Of a stretch of DNA of 64,000 nucleotides, positions 18,781 to 27,388 are shown one piece after another. The notes under the pieces were generated by a model. The model did not search any database, was not told where the DNA came from, and saw nothing but the letters and a program-made list of their open reading frames with translations. The position numbers were made by a program, and so were the translations under genes. The stretch is from Bradyrhizobium icense (GTDB taxonomy: Bacteria; Pseudomonadota; Alphaproteobacteria; Rhizobiales; Xanthobacteraceae), in the NCBI RefSeq assembly GCF_001693385.1, contig NZ_CP016428.1:3038001-3102000 (forward strand), read 5' to 3'. Each line of letters opens with the position of its first letter. Position 1 is the stretch's first letter.

Positions 18781-19956
18781 ATGTGCATGTTTGAACAGTG
18801 CCGCGAGGCTCTGGGCGAATCTTTCCGCCATTTAGCAGCTCGGTTGGCGGTGACTGCCTTCGCGGCGACCGCAGTTCTGCTGCCGACTGGTCCCTTGAGT
18901 GCCCAAGGATACGAGATTTGGGCGCTCGATCAGGGCACCAACATCGTTCACATTTACAACGCCAGGCTTGAAGAAGTTGGCCGCATCGACATGAACGCGC
19001 ACGGAGTACGTGTGCCGCACATGATCCACTTCACCTCCGACTACGCCCATGCCTTCATCGCCAGCACTGCGTCCGGGGATGTCTCCATGATCCGAACGGC
19101 GGACCGCCAAGTCGTTTCAGTGCTCAAGACCGGGCCGGGCACCCACATGGCGGTGGTGAAGCCCGACGACAGTGCGGTGATCGCCGACGTGATCGGCGAT
19201 CCGAAGGATCCGCGCTCCGGCAGGCTCGTCGAGATCAAGATCGACAAGCAAAGGGGCGAATTTACTCTCGGCCGGACTCTTGTAATTGCCGACGACCCGA
19301 TGATCAAGAAAGCCGCCGACAGGTTCAGTGTGACGCGGGCGATCTGCCACGACTATTCGGCGGATGGCCGCTTCGCCTATGTGACGCTCGGACCGGCGTT
19401 GAAGGACGGTGGCCTTGTCGTTCTCGACACCCAGAAGTTCGAACTGGTTGCCGCTTTTCCGGCGACCGAGATACGTGCGAATTGCGGAACCGTGGCGCTC
19501 CCGGACAAGAAGCACATCATCATCAACGGCGGCGACAAGGAAGTCGGCGTCTGGTACGTATTGGAGACCGGGACCCACAAGGTGGTGAAGCAGGGCGAAA
19601 GCCGCGGCTTCGATGCGCACGGCACTTGGGCGACACCGAACGGCCGCGAGATCTGGATGGTGAACCGAGTGTCCAGCAACGGCATCATCCTTGATGCCAA
19701 GACGTTCGACATCATGGCCGAGTTGAAGGACATCGGGCCGACGCCGGATATCATTGCAATGTCGCCTGACTCGCAGTTTGCTTTCATCAGCCTGCGCGGC
19801 CCAAACCCGGTGTCGGCACCGCATCTGGCGAAGGGGACGACGCCCGGATTCTCGGTGGTGAGCATCCCGGAACGCAAGCTGATCAAGCTGATCGAGCCGG
19901 CGAAGGGGAACGAGAAGAGCGATTTTCATGGCATTGGCGTACGCCAAATAAGGTAA
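18781..19956 (+). CDS. Secreted YncE-like beta-propeller protein of unknown function
   Basis: The 391-residue translation has an N-terminal signal region (hydrophobic about residues 24-40, cleavage after GPLSAQG) and repeating beta-propeller blades with phrases such as HMAVVKPDDSAVIADV, ADGRFAYVTLGP, GTWATPNGREIWMVN and PDIIAMSPDSQFAFISLRG. These are typical of YncE/NHL-type propellers. It is likely a periplasmic binding or scaffold protein, and no enzyme residues stand out. It sits alone between the amidase and a recombination scar. GAGGATAGC precedes the ATG. Propellers of this type also occur beside quinoprotein and cytochrome genes, but nothing here allows a specific role. Confidence 0.8.
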   Translation: MCMFEQCREALGESFRHLAARLAVTAFAATAVLLPTGPLSAQGYEIWALDQGTNIVHIYNARLEEVGRIDMNAHGVRVPHMIHFTSDYAHAFIASTASGDVSMIRTADRQVVSVLKTGPGTHMAVVKPDDSAVIADVIGDPKDPRSGRLVEIKIDKQRGEFTLGRTLVIADDPMIKKAADRFSVTRAICHDYSADGRFAYVTLGPALKDGGLVVLDTQKFELVAAFPATEIRANCGTVALPDKKHIIINGGDKEVGVWYVLETGTHKVVKQGESRGFDAHGTWATPNGREIWMVNRVSSNGIILDAKTFDIMAELKDIGPTPDIIAMSPDSQFAFISLRGPNPVSAPHLAKGTTPGFSVVSIPERKLIKLIEPAKGNEKSDFHGIGVRQIR

Positions 19957-20048
19957 CCTCCGTGCCGCAGGTTGCTCGCGCCAAAAAGAAACAGCCGGTA
20001 TCCAGGATGTGGACCGGCTGAAACGGCTGAGGCTGTTTTGGTGCAACG

Positions 20049-20222
20049 ATGGTGGTCGAGAACTTTGCACCGGTAAGCGCCCTGGTTGGCGGCATCCTGA
20101 ATGGCGTCGCAACCTTACTACTGCTGGCGGCGAACGGGCGCATGGCTGGGATCGGCGACATCGCGGGAAGGCTGCTCAATCCGCGCCCCGGTGAGATTGC
20201 GTTGCGCAGGCACTCGAAATGA
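20049..20222 (+). pseudogene. 5' fragment of a YeeE/YedE-family (sulfur transport) membrane protein gene
   Basis: From the ATG at 20049 the translation MVVENFAPVSALVGGILNG followed by VATLLLLAANGRMAGIGDI is a clear YeeE/YedE N-terminus (first helix and NGRxAGI motif). After about residue 50 the frame enters the duplicated amidase sequence and stops at 20220-20222. Family members move thiosulfate or other sulfur compounds and are around 140-350 residues, so only a stub remains. A possible original link to sulfur genes such as the sox operon is inference. Confidence 0.7.
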
Positions 20223-20406
20223 TTTCCAACACTTGCCCGTTCGACGTTACTGGCCATCCCGCCGCCACGGTTCCGGCAGGCATGTCGGCAGGGCTCCCTG
20301 TCGGCATGATGCTGATCGGGCGCCACTGGGAGGACGGCACCGTGCTGCGTGCGGCTGACGCGTTCCAGACCGTCGGGTAGAAGCAGCAGCAAATTGCCGG
20401 CTAACG
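20200..20406 (+). pseudogene. Second copy of the amidase 3' end (direct repeat copy 2)
   Basis: Repeats 18226-18432 with 7 differences in 207 bases. In the amidase frame it encodes [18 protein letters not shown] through FQTVG and a TAG at 20378-20380. Six of the seven differences are synonymous and one is Arg to Gln. It is joined at its 5' side to the YeeE fragment, so neither gene is complete. This pattern suggests the copy came from a second functional amidase rather than from a decaying duplicate. Confidence 0.88.
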
Positions 20407-21042
20407 ACAACACTAGCGTCCAAGGTTCGGAAGCGGAGGCCCGCGCGCTATCCGACGCGAGCCTCTGCCGTTTACGGTCCACCCTCATCGTCTGCTCTCC
20501 AGATGACAGGTTATTAGGATAGCCCTCAAATGCGCACTCGGTCGCAGGGCTATGTAAGACCAGATTCTCTCATGACTGCGGAGGCAAGAGACGCATACGG
20601 GCGCTTCTAGCGAACCGAAGGGAGAAACAAGATGGAAGACGTCGACCCAGATCTTTGTACCCCGCCCCGAGCAGTTTCGGGCTATGCGCAGCCACCCATA
20701 CGCAGGGACTGTCACAAAGCGCCTCCGTTTACGCGTGCCTGCCTTGGTTGCGGCCACGGCATCCATCGGACATTCAAATCGAGGATGTCCGTCGACGGGT
20801 GGCCCGCCTCGCGCAGCTCGTGCCGCGCCCACCGCGCGGAACCGACTGGCTTGGGAGGGCAAATGACGACCGGTCGAAGGTCTTCTTGCAGGCAAGGCGT
20901 GCGGCCGGCACAGCTCACGGCCAACCGGCTTCAACCGGCGCAGATGAGCTATGCGCGCCTCAAGGAGGTGGGGGGCCTATCCTTCCGCACGCCGCGGCCG
21001 TGTTCGTAGCCGCAAGTCTCCGAGCTTTCATTGCCGGGAATG
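20407..21042. other. Low-content stretch after the recombination scar
   Basis: About 640 bases. An ORF from 20632 has a plausible GGGAG ribosome site but its 125-residue translation (Arg/Pro/Cys-rich, no domain) overlaps equally long ORFs in the other two frames, so I do not call it. Decayed coding sequence is likely. No FNR box or repeat was seen. Confidence 0.45.
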
Positions 21043-21423
21043 ATGAGCGATAATGAACAGGCCAGTCGCGACAGGTATGTGCCCGGCGTGGTGGAACCTG
21101 TGCATGGAGGTGGTAAAGGCCGATGCGATGCCACGAGAGCAAGCGCTCGTTTGGCCGACCTCGACATCGACATCGTTCACCGGCAATCGCCGAATGGTGA
21201 TTGGGAGCAGATATCAATCAACCTGCGGGCAACGCCATCCTTCGAAGCGCTCGGGTCCTCGTTCGAGGCAGCTAACCCTTTCACGTTTTGGGTGCAGGCC
21301 ACACGATTTATGTGGATACCGTGGCTGCTCACGGCGCAGACGATGATGCTGCCGGCAAGCAGGCCGCGAACGCTCCCGAGCGTCGTCCACCCAGAGCAAG
21401 AGGCGCCGACGGCTAACGGTTAG
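21043..21423 (+). CDS. Hypothetical protein, possibly phasin-like
   Basis: 126 residues from the second of two tandem ATGs. The N-terminal half is polar and Arg/Asp-rich. The C-terminal half (SFEALGSSFEAANPFTFWVQ then ATRFMWIPWLL) is amphipathic and resembles the helices of polyhydroxyalkanoate-granule proteins, but I cannot confirm a family. No good Shine-Dalgarno is present. Its 3' end overlaps the convergent DUF2905 gene by 11 bp. Confidence 0.4.
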   Translation: MSDNEQASRDRYVPGVVEPVHGGGKGRCDATRASARLADLDIDIVHRQSPNGDWEQISINLRATPSFEALGSSFEAANPFTFWVQATRFMWIPWLLTAQTMMLPASRPRTLPSVVHPEQEAPTANG

Positions 21424-21619
21424 CGAGCCAAAGGATCAGGGAAAGGATCACGCTGACCAGCAGCGATGTTGCGAGCGGGATATAAACGCGGAAGTTGTCG
21501 CGCTCGATGACAATGTCGCCGGGCAACCGGCCCAAGCCGATCTTGTTGATCACTGGCCATAGCAGCCCAAGCGCAACGAGCGACAAGCCGAAGATGATAA
21601 GCAGACGCGAGATCGACAT
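21413..21619 (-). CDS. DUF2905 small membrane protein
   Basis: 68 residues with two hydrophobic helices flanking GRLPGDIVIERDNFRVYIP, the hallmark of DUF2905. It is an inner-membrane protein of unknown function, full length for the family. A GGCTCGG stretch precedes the ATG. It is convergent with the hypothetical ORF and divergent from the SAM hydrolase gene. Confidence 0.9.
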   Translation of the reverse strand: MSISRLLIIFGLSLVALGLLWPVINKIGLGRLPGDIVIERDNFRVYIPLATSLLVSVILSLILWLANR

Positions 21620-21771
21620 TGCGCCGAGCCTACGATCACAGTGGCGAGCCGATTGAGGGAGACCAAGCGGGATTTGGCGTGCTGTTGTGACCGCGTCCGT
21701 CGCACGGCTCGGATGGGTCAGTATAGCGTTTTCGAGCGAAGTGCATACACGCAGTTGGGCAAGCTAACACC

Positions 21772-22500
21772 ATGATTGCCCTGTTCACGGATTTTGGGTT
21801 GCACGGCCCGTATACGGGTCAGATGAAGGCGGTGCTGCACCAGATGGCGCCGGGCATACCCATTATCGACCTCTTCGCCGATGCGCCAGTCGGCAATTCC
21901 AGGGCATCGGCGTATCTGTTGGCGGCCTATGCTGGATGGTTTCCGGTGCGAACCGTCTTTCTCTGCGTTGTCGATCCCGGCGTCGGCGGAACGCGGCCAT
22001 CCATTTTTCTCGAGGCCGATGGCCGCTGGTATGTCGGTCCCGGCAACGGCTTGTTTGAGCTGATCCAGCGTAGAGCCCAAGAGACGCGCAGCTGGGACAT
22101 CGACTGGAAGCCGAAGCATCTCTCGGCCAGTTTTCACGGGCGCGACCTCTTCGCCCCGGTGGCAGCCATGCTGGCGCGCGATGATCCGCCCCCCGGCCAG
22201 CCACGTCACGATGACGCAGATCGCCGAGCAGACTGGCCGGACGACCTCTGCGAGATCGTCTACATCGATCACTACGGCAATGCGATGACCGGGCTGAGGG
22301 CGGCTATGCTGCCGCCCGGCGCAAGGCTGACCGCGGCAGGTCGGGTTCTGGACCGCGCGAGGACCTTCAGCGATCTGCCGCCAGGCGTGGCCTTCTGGTA
22401 TGAGAACTCCAACGGGCTTGCCGAAATTGCCGTCAATCAGGGGCGGGCGGACCGCGATCTCGGTCTTGCCATCGGCGGTCCGGTCGAGATTGTCGCATGA
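21772..22500 (+). CDS. SAM hydrolase (S-adenosyl-L-methionine hydroxide adenosyltransferase, DUF62 family)
   Basis: Splits S-adenosylmethionine to adenosine and methionine using a water/hydroxide nucleophile, as for DUF62 enzymes related to fluorinase/chlorinase. The 242-residue protein has the family motifs ALFTDFG at 3-9, CVVDPGVGG, SFHGRDLFAP, YIDHYGNAMT and WYENSNGLAEIAVN. Length is normal. The stop overlaps the start of the small basic ORF at 22497. A PflX-like radical SAM gene follows, which would also release SAM-derived products. Use of halide is not indicated. Confidence 0.9.
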   Translation: MIALFTDFGLHGPYTGQMKAVLHQMAPGIPIIDLFADAPVGNSRASAYLLAAYAGWFPVRTVFLCVVDPGVGGTRPSIFLEADGRWYVGPGNGLFELIQRRAQETRSWDIDWKPKHLSASFHGRDLFAPVAAMLARDDPPPGQPRHDDADRRADWPDDLCEIVYIDHYGNAMTGLRAAMLPPGARLTAAGRVLDRARTFSDLPPGVAFWYENSNGLAEIAVNQGRADRDLGLAIGGPVEIVA

Positions 22501-22688
22501 CGTCGCATGAACAAAGGCTTGCCGCTTTGACCCGAAATCAACATTGGACCGAGCAGCGCCCTCATCCGCATCGGCCGAAGCAGCCGGAGCGCCGCGACAA
22601 ACCGCAGGCTAGCGCTAACAGGCGCCTTGCGGAGCAGATCCGCAAGATCCTGCGCAAACACTACATGAGCAAATACCGGGTGCAGTGA
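22497..22688 (+). CDS. Small basic protein, unknown function
   Basis: 63 residues, coupled to the SAM hydrolase by an ATGA overlap. It is rich in His, Arg, Lys and Gln, with an ending (RRLAEQIRKILRKHYMSKYRVQ truncated here to its sense: helical, basic) that could bind nucleic acid or a partner protein. I recognise no family. The overlap and the absence of rare features support a real gene. Confidence 0.5.
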   Translation: MTSHEQRLAALTRNQHWTEQRPHPHRPKQPERRDKPQASANRRLAEQIRKILRKHYMSKYRVQ

Positions 22689-22782
22689 AATCGCGAAGTC
22701 TGAACTTTAAAGCAAGCCTCCTATGGTTGCCGGAGCGCGATCGCGCTTCACCAGCCGCTGCCAGGGCGGGGGAGCAGGTCCC

Positions 22783-24054
22783 ATGAGCGATTTGACCAGA
22801 CTGACAGTTTGGGACGACCCGGCCATCTACGGTGCCTTGTCCTGGTACCTGGCCGTTGCGGAGAACCAGCGACCGGCCAAGTTTCGCATTGCCGCGACGG
22901 TCGCCACGAAGCTCGACCCGGCGACCAGCAGCGAGGGTGCGCTCTGGGTCGAACTCGACCGCCTCACGCCGATATTTCTCGCGCGCTGGGAGGCGATCCG
23001 GGCGGGTCAACGATTGCCGCCGGCGGCGGAAGGACCGAGCCTGCTGGAGCTGTGCCGCGAGCTCGCCTACCGCATGCTCGGACACTGCAATTTCTGTCCA
23101 TGGGATTGCCGCGTCGACCGTGCGTTGGGGGCCAGGTTCGGCGCCTGCAAACTCGCCGCCGGCTCGCGCGTGAGCTCGCATTTCCATCACACCGGCGAGG
23201 AACTGTTCTATCGCGGCAGCGAGGGCTCGGGCACGATCTTCTTCACCTCATGCAACATGCGGTGCGCCTTCTGCCAGAACGGTGACATCAGCACCGATAA
23301 AGACAATGGCGAAGAGACGGACCCGCGCACGCTAGCGGCGATGGCCTGGACGCTGCGCCGCGAGGGTTGCCACAACATCAATTGGGTCGGCGGCGAGGTC
23401 GTCATTCACCTGCATGCCATCGTCGACGCCATCGCGTTGTTGGGCCGCGACTACACGCCCACGCAGGCGGAGCTGGCGCGAGCGCGCAAAACGAAGGCTG
23501 ACCGTTTTCTCTGGTACGACGAGGTGCCCGATGCCGCTCTCTATGACGAGGCGTTCAATGCGCCGATGCTCTGGAACAGCAACTTCTTCATGACTCTCGA
23601 AAGCATGAGGATCCTGCGCATCCTGACCGATGTGTGGCTCCCCGATTTCAAATTCGGTCCCGGCCGCTGCGCGACGACGCTGGCGAAGACGCCATGGTAC
23701 TGGGAGACGGTGACGCGCAACATTGAGCTGCTCGACGAGTGGGGGGAGGATTTCTCGATCCGCCACCTGGTGATGCCCAATCACATCGAGTGCTGCACAT
23801 ATCCGGTGCTGGAATGGATTGCCGAGCGCGTGCCGGCCGCGCCGGTGAACGTGATGGCGCAGTTCCATCCCGACAATTTCTGTGATCCGGCGAGCGCCAA
23901 GTACCGGGACAAATACGCGGAGATCGCCCGCCGACCGACGCACGCGGAGCTTGAGGATTCTTGGCGCCGCGCTCGCGAACTAGGCCTCAAATTCGAGACC
24001 GCTACATTCGAGCGTCGCAATACTTTCGGCATATCGGCGATGCTCAAGATCTGA
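22783..24054 (+). CDS. PflX-like radical SAM protein (PflA homologue, COG1313 type)
   Basis: 423-residue radical SAM enzyme. The N-terminal third has a Cys motif CNFCPWDCRVDR. The [4Fe-4S]/SAM motif is CNMRCAFCQNGDIS, preceded by GSGTIFFTS. Later parts (LWNSNFFMTLESMRIL, DVWLPDFKFGP, RHLVMPNHIECC) fit a PflA-like barrel. The ATG at 22783 was preferred over an in-frame ATG at 22723 because the upstream 20 residues are not conserved-looking and GGGGGAGCAGG precedes 22783. The substrate is unknown. It is a distant relative of the broken AmrS at 9580-10674 and could be its functional backup, and it is separate from the true PflA at 32146. Confidence 0.85.
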   Translation: MSDLTRLTVWDDPAIYGALSWYLAVAENQRPAKFRIAATVATKLDPATSSEGALWVELDRLTPIFLARWEAIRAGQRLPPAAEGPSLLELCRELAYRMLGHCNFCPWDCRVDRALGARFGACKLAAGSRVSSHFHHTGEELFYRGSEGSGTIFFTSCNMRCAFCQNGDISTDKDNGEETDPRTLAAMAWTLRREGCHNINWVGGEVVIHLHAIVDAIALLGRDYTPTQAELARARKTKADRFLWYDEVPDAALYDEAFNAPMLWNSNFFMTLESMRILRILTDVWLPDFKFGPGRCATTLAKTPWYWETVTRNIELLDEWGEDFSIRHLVMPNHIECCTYPVLEWIAERVPAAPVNVMAQFHPDNFCDPASAKYRDKYAEIARRPTHAELEDSWRRARELGLKFETATFERRNTFGISAMLKI

Positions 24055-24638
24055 TAACTCGCTGAAGCATGCGCTTCTTAATCAGCCGTCCCAGGTTCGA
24101 GCCGTGTGCACCGAGAGTGCGAAAGCGCGATTTTCGCTTCCAATCTAGTCGGATATGATCCTAGAGAAACCAATCTGCGGAAGCTCGGTCGCACGAAATT
24201 CTTCAGTCGGTCCAGTCATACGCAGGACCGAGCGAGAGAAAAATAAATAAACGAAATGAATGACTTACGCTGGAAGTTTTCTTGCGCGCCCATGATGGAT
24301 TGGACCGGGACATCTCAAAAAGCAAAGCGCGATCAGCACTTAAGCGCAGTCGTTGCCAGCTATGCTGTACTAAATGCTGTACCGTCCGACTGACGATTGC
24401 TTGTTAGCGAACAAGATTCTGCGCTAGGCGGCGTATGGCGGCCAAAGAGAGTCGTCGTCGTGTCCGCCAAAGCGGAGCGGCGATCTGGCCTTCAACGTCA
24501 CGATCGAGTTGGGAGAACGTTTGGGTAGCGCTTTCCCGCTAGCAATCTGATTTTGTATGCCAACCGACGACCTAGAAATTCAGGAACTCCGGTTTTCCAC
24601 TGAAGCGTCGAGTGATGAGAAAACGAAGCAGGCCAGAC
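24055..24638. other. Gene-free stretch
   Basis: About 580 bases without a supportable gene. The base composition is locally richer in A+T than its surroundings (for example around 24240-24260). ATGCTGTAC occurs twice close together near 24362-24382. No FNR box, tRNA or terminator was found. Confidence 0.5.
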
Positions 24639-24932
24639 ATGCGATTGAGCTTCTATCATTGTTCCGCCACCTTGTTTGCCCTCAACGTATTGCTAGTCCT
24701 CAATTTGTGTGCGTCGCGTGGCGTGCTGGCACAGTCCCTGACGCCCTTCCGTTATGAGTCGCAGGCGCAACGCCATTGTCCCGGCGATACCGTCGTCTGG
24801 CTCGATTTCAGACGTGAGCGATACTACACCAGGGGTCAGAAGCGCTACGCGTTGGGGTTTACCGGCAGTTTTGTGTGCAGAAGTGAGGCTCGAAACAATG
24901 GCTACCGGCGCTCGCCATTAGGTCTACGGTAG
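24639..24932 (+). CDS. Short secreted protein with CPGDTVVWLDF motif
   Basis: 97 residues from the ATG at 24639 (AGCAGG seven bases upstream). A signal peptide (hydrophobic residues about 8-27, cleavage near VLAQS) is followed by HCPGDTVVWLDF, RGQKRYALG and GSFVCRSEARNNGYR. I recall this pattern from a family of small exported proteins abundant in Bradyrhizobium-type genomes; its function is unknown. The two cysteines could form a disulfide in the periplasm. Confidence 0.72.
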   Translation: MRLSFYHCSATLFALNVLLVLNLCASRGVLAQSLTPFRYESQAQRHCPGDTVVWLDFRRERYYTRGQKRYALGFTGSFVCRSEARNNGYRRSPLGLR

Positions 24933-25231
24933 GCCTGCAGCCGCAAGCCGGACTTGCAATCGCGCTTAATAATCTTCTGCGGGATCACCGCGCGCAAGGC
25001 GCTCCGCGCAGTCTTCGCGCCTTATTAATAGGCAATGATGCAGCTTCAGGGCGAGGGGCAAAGGCGGGCGTAGCGCCATCGTTTCATCGCTCCGATCATG
25101 GCCAGAACTCACCGCTATGACAGCGGAGACGTCATCTGCAAGCTCAGCTTCGCGGGAGCAGTTAGTAGCCTCCGTGCAAAGAGCGCATAGCGGAGTAGCG
25201 ACTCAGATCGCGGCACAACCAACTAATGGGC

Positions 25232-25245
25232 TTGACTTAAATCAA
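25232..25245 (+). promoter_or_regulatory. FNR/FixK box upstream of the Ca2+/H+ antiporter gene
   Basis: TTGACTTAAATCAA fits TTGA-N6-TCAA and ends 59 bases before the cax start. It is identical in all 14 bases to the box at 27320. The likely activator is the FixK-like protein encoded at 47649-48332. Confidence 0.88.
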
Positions 25246-25304
25246 GGTCCAGACCGGCGCTCACGTGTGCGATTTGTCGGCAGAACCCTTATGGGTCAGG
25301 TCAC

Positions 25305-26408
25305 ATGAACCCGCTATTCAAAGAAATTCGACACAGCCCGCTCCTTTGGATGCTTGTCTTCGTTCCGACTGTGCTTGTTGTCGAAATAATTGCGCCTTCG
25401 GCGCATACCTCATTGTTTGTCCTCGCCGTGTTGGCGATTGTGCCTCTTGCTGCCTTACTCAGCCACGCAACCGAGAGTGTGGCCGAGAAAACGGGAGATG
25501 CGGTGGGCGGGTTGCTCAACGCGACCTTGGGGAATCTGACGGAGCTGATAATCGCGTTGGCTGCTCTCCGCGCCGGAGAGTATATGCTTGTGAAGGCCTC
25601 GATTGCCGGCGCAATCGTCACTAACTCTCTCTTTATGTTGGGTGCGTCGTTCCTGTTAGGCGGGTTGCGTCATCGGGTGCAGGATTACAATCGCGCCAGC
25701 GGGCGGCTTCATGCGGCCTTGCTGTTGATGGCCACAATCGCGCTTCTTGCCCCCGCGGCGGTGGCTGATCTGAATTTGGCGCAAGGAGAGGCTGTATCGC
25801 AGAAGCTAAGTATCGGCTTGGCGATCTTGCTCATATCGGCATACGCGTTGAGTCTGTTGTTTTCGCTTCGAACGCACAAGGACCTGTTTGTCAGCGCGAA
25901 TCACGACGGCAAGGATGCGTATGGGGCCTGGCCTACCGGCTTAGCCGTCGGAACCTTGATCATCGTCACCATTCTCGTAGCACTTGTTAGCGAGATTTTC
26001 GTCGGATCTGTCCAGAAGGCGGGAGAGACGTTGGGCATGAGCCCGGCCTTCGTCGGGTTTATCGTGGTGGCGCTTGTCGGTGGTGCGGCTGAAATGGCCG
26101 TTGCATTCTCTGCGGCGCGGAAGAACCGCCTTGATATGAGCGTCAGCATTGCGCTGGGCAGCGCGTCCCAGATCGCTCTTTTTGTCGCGCCGGTTCTCGT
26201 CGTGCTCAGTTACTTCATTGGCCCCAAGCCAATGGATCTGCTGTTTTGGCCGGGCGCAGTTACGATGGTGATGATCGCAACCGTGACGTCTTGCTTCATA
26301 ACCAACAGCGGACGCTCTGCATGGTTTATCGGCGCGCTGCTGATATTCATCTATGCGATCTTTGCCATGACCCTCTACATCGTTCCTCCGGGCGTGCACG
26401 CCCATTGA
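25305..26408 (+). CDS. Ca2+/H+ antiporter (CaCA family, Cax type)
   Basis: Inner-membrane exchanger expected to export Ca2+ for protons. The 367-residue protein has about eleven hydrophobic segments and the two family repeats: GGLLNATLGNLTELI (near residue 68) and GGAAEMAVAFSAARKNRLDM (near 259), each with the essential acidic residue. It begins 59 bases after a perfect FNR/FixK box, so low-oxygen induction is expected. Monocistronic by layout. Confidence 0.93.
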   Translation: MNPLFKEIRHSPLLWMLVFVPTVLVVEIIAPSAHTSLFVLAVLAIVPLAALLSHATESVAEKTGDAVGGLLNATLGNLTELIIALAALRAGEYMLVKASIAGAIVTNSLFMLGASFLLGGLRHRVQDYNRASGRLHAALLLMATIALLAPAAVADLNLAQGEAVSQKLSIGLAILLISAYALSLLFSLRTHKDLFVSANHDGKDAYGAWPTGLAVGTLIIVTILVALVSEIFVGSVQKAGETLGMSPAFVGFIVVALVGGAAEMAVAFSAARKNRLDMSVSIALGSASQIALFVAPVLVVLSYFIGPKPMDLLFWPGAVTMVMIATVTSCFITNSGRSAWFIGALLIFIYAIFAMTLYIVPPGVHAH

Positions 26409-26471
26409 TCAGCAGGCGGGGAAAGGGAGGTCCTCCACGACTTTGTTGCCGCACACCTCCCGAAACATTGC

Positions 26472-26654
26472 TCACGATGAGGGTGGCTTCGGGCGCCGCT
26501 CCAGCCGGAGTCTCTGCGCCCTCATGCGCTTGGTCTCTTCATCAAGCGCATTCATCTCCTCATCGCGACGCGCTGCCTTTGATTTGGGCGAGGCATCGGC
26601 CTTACGCAGTCGGTTAAGTGCTTTTTCGACGGAGAGCTTTGTGGTTTCACCCAT
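26472..26654 (-). CDS. Small coiled-coil protein of unknown function
   Basis: 60 residues, highly charged (MGETTKLSVEKALNRLRKAD at the N-terminus) and predicted helical throughout with heptad-like Lys/Glu/Leu spacing, ending in a Pro-rich RPKPPSS. A strong GGAGGAG Shine-Dalgarno lies six bases before the ATG, which makes it a convincing gene despite its size. A one-mismatch FNR/FixK box (26712-26725) lies 57 bases upstream, in keeping with its neighbours. Confidence 0.72.
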   Translation of the reverse strand: MGETTKLSVEKALNRLRKADASPKSKAARRDEEMNALDEETKRMRAQRLRLERRPKPPSS

Positions 26655-26711
26655 ATTTCTCCTCCTTGTGAACCGGCGCTATTCTTCCATCTGGCAAAAG
26701 CTAAGGCGGCC

Positions 26712-26725
26712 TTGATTCAGGTCGA
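26712..26725 (-). promoter_or_regulatory. Degenerate FNR/FixK box upstream of the small coiled-coil gene
   Basis: TTGATTCAGGTCGA on the plus strand matches TTGA-N6-TCAA with one mismatch (TCGA). Its spacing of 57 bases to the ATG at 26654 equals that of the canonical boxes in the window. Confidence 0.5.
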
Positions 26726-26754
26726 TGGCCTGCAACTCTCATCATCCTGTTTCG

Positions 26755-27273
26755 TCAGAGCTTCAGTACAAGGTGCAATACCTGCGGATCACTTCCGCGT
26801 TGAGCTCGGAAGCCGAATTTCTCAAAGACTTTCCGCATGGCAACGTTCTCGGGCAGGACCTCGGCGATCAATTCCTTCACTCCAGCCCTTCGGGCAATGA
26901 TCGACAGGTGGCGCATCAACATCGTACCCAGGCCTTGGCTCTGATAATTGTCGATCACGACAAAGGCGATCTCGGCCTGGCCGGGTTGGGTAACGACGTA
27001 GCGTCCGCCGCCAATGATGACGCTCCGTCCATCTTCCTCGGCGAGTGCGACGAGGGCGGCGTGATTGACGAAATCGATATTCATGAAGAAGGCGATTTCC
27101 GTTTCCGAGAAGCCTCGCTTCACCACAAAGAAGCGACGTTGCAGCGACTGTGTCCCGGTGCGGCCGATAGCCGCTAGCATGTCGTCCTTGTCGTCGGGCT
27201 GTAGCGCGCGGATCTTGACCTCGCGGCCGTCGCGCAGGTGTTCGGTAGCAGAGTAGTTCGCCAGGTCCTGCAT
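26755..27273 (-). CDS. GNAT-family N-acetyltransferase
   Basis: 172-residue single-domain acetyltransferase with the acetyl-CoA loop YQSQGLGTMLMRHL and a conserved ENVAMRKVFEKFGF end. It resembles the C-terminal GNAT domain of protein-lysine acetyltransferases (Pat type) without the large NDP-forming CoA-ligase part. The N-terminal HLRDGREVKIRALQPDD is typical. It is divergent from the DUF3141 gene and shares the FNR/FixK box at 27320-27333, 46 bases before its ATG. Acetylation of metabolic enzymes in response to acetyl-CoA is plausible but inferred. Confidence 0.88.
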   Translation of the reverse strand: MQDLANYSATEHLRDGREVKIRALQPDDKDDMLAAIGRTGTQSLQRRFFVVKRGFSETEIAFFMNIDFVNHAALVALAEEDGRSVIIGGGRYVVTQPGQAEIAFVVIDNYQSQGLGTMLMRHLSIIARRAGVKELIAEVLPENVAMRKVFEKFGFRAQRGSDPQVLHLVLKL

Positions 27274-27319
27274 CCATTTCCTTCCGCTTCTAGCAGTGCC
27301 GACGGGTGCTTGAGCGGTA

Positions 27320-27333
27320 TTGACTTAAATCAA
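27320..27333. promoter_or_regulatory. FNR/FixK box between the GNAT and DUF3141 genes
   Basis: TTGACTTAAATCAA, identical to the box at 25232. It lies 46 bases before the minus-strand GNAT start and 55 before the plus-strand DUF3141 start, so it could serve either or both divergent promoters. Confidence 0.88.
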
Positions 27334-27388
27334 CGTCTGCCAGGTTTGAGCCGCCTTCTATCTGCTTTCCAGTAGGAGGATCGTACGA

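Noticed and set aside
19992..20020. Hairpin CAGCCGGT/ACCGGCTG as a factor-independent terminator of the beta-propeller gene
   Set aside because: The stem is real but there is no U-tract and it lies 35 bases past the stop, so terminator function is not supported.
20632..21009. 125-residue ORF with a plausible GGGAG ribosome site
   Set aside because: Overlapping ORFs of similar length exist in the other frames, the composition is Arg/Pro/Cys-rich, and no domain is seen.
25117..25308. 63-residue ORF upstream of the Ca2+/H+ antiporter
   Set aside because: It runs through the FNR/FixK box and promoter region of the next gene and has no protein-like features.
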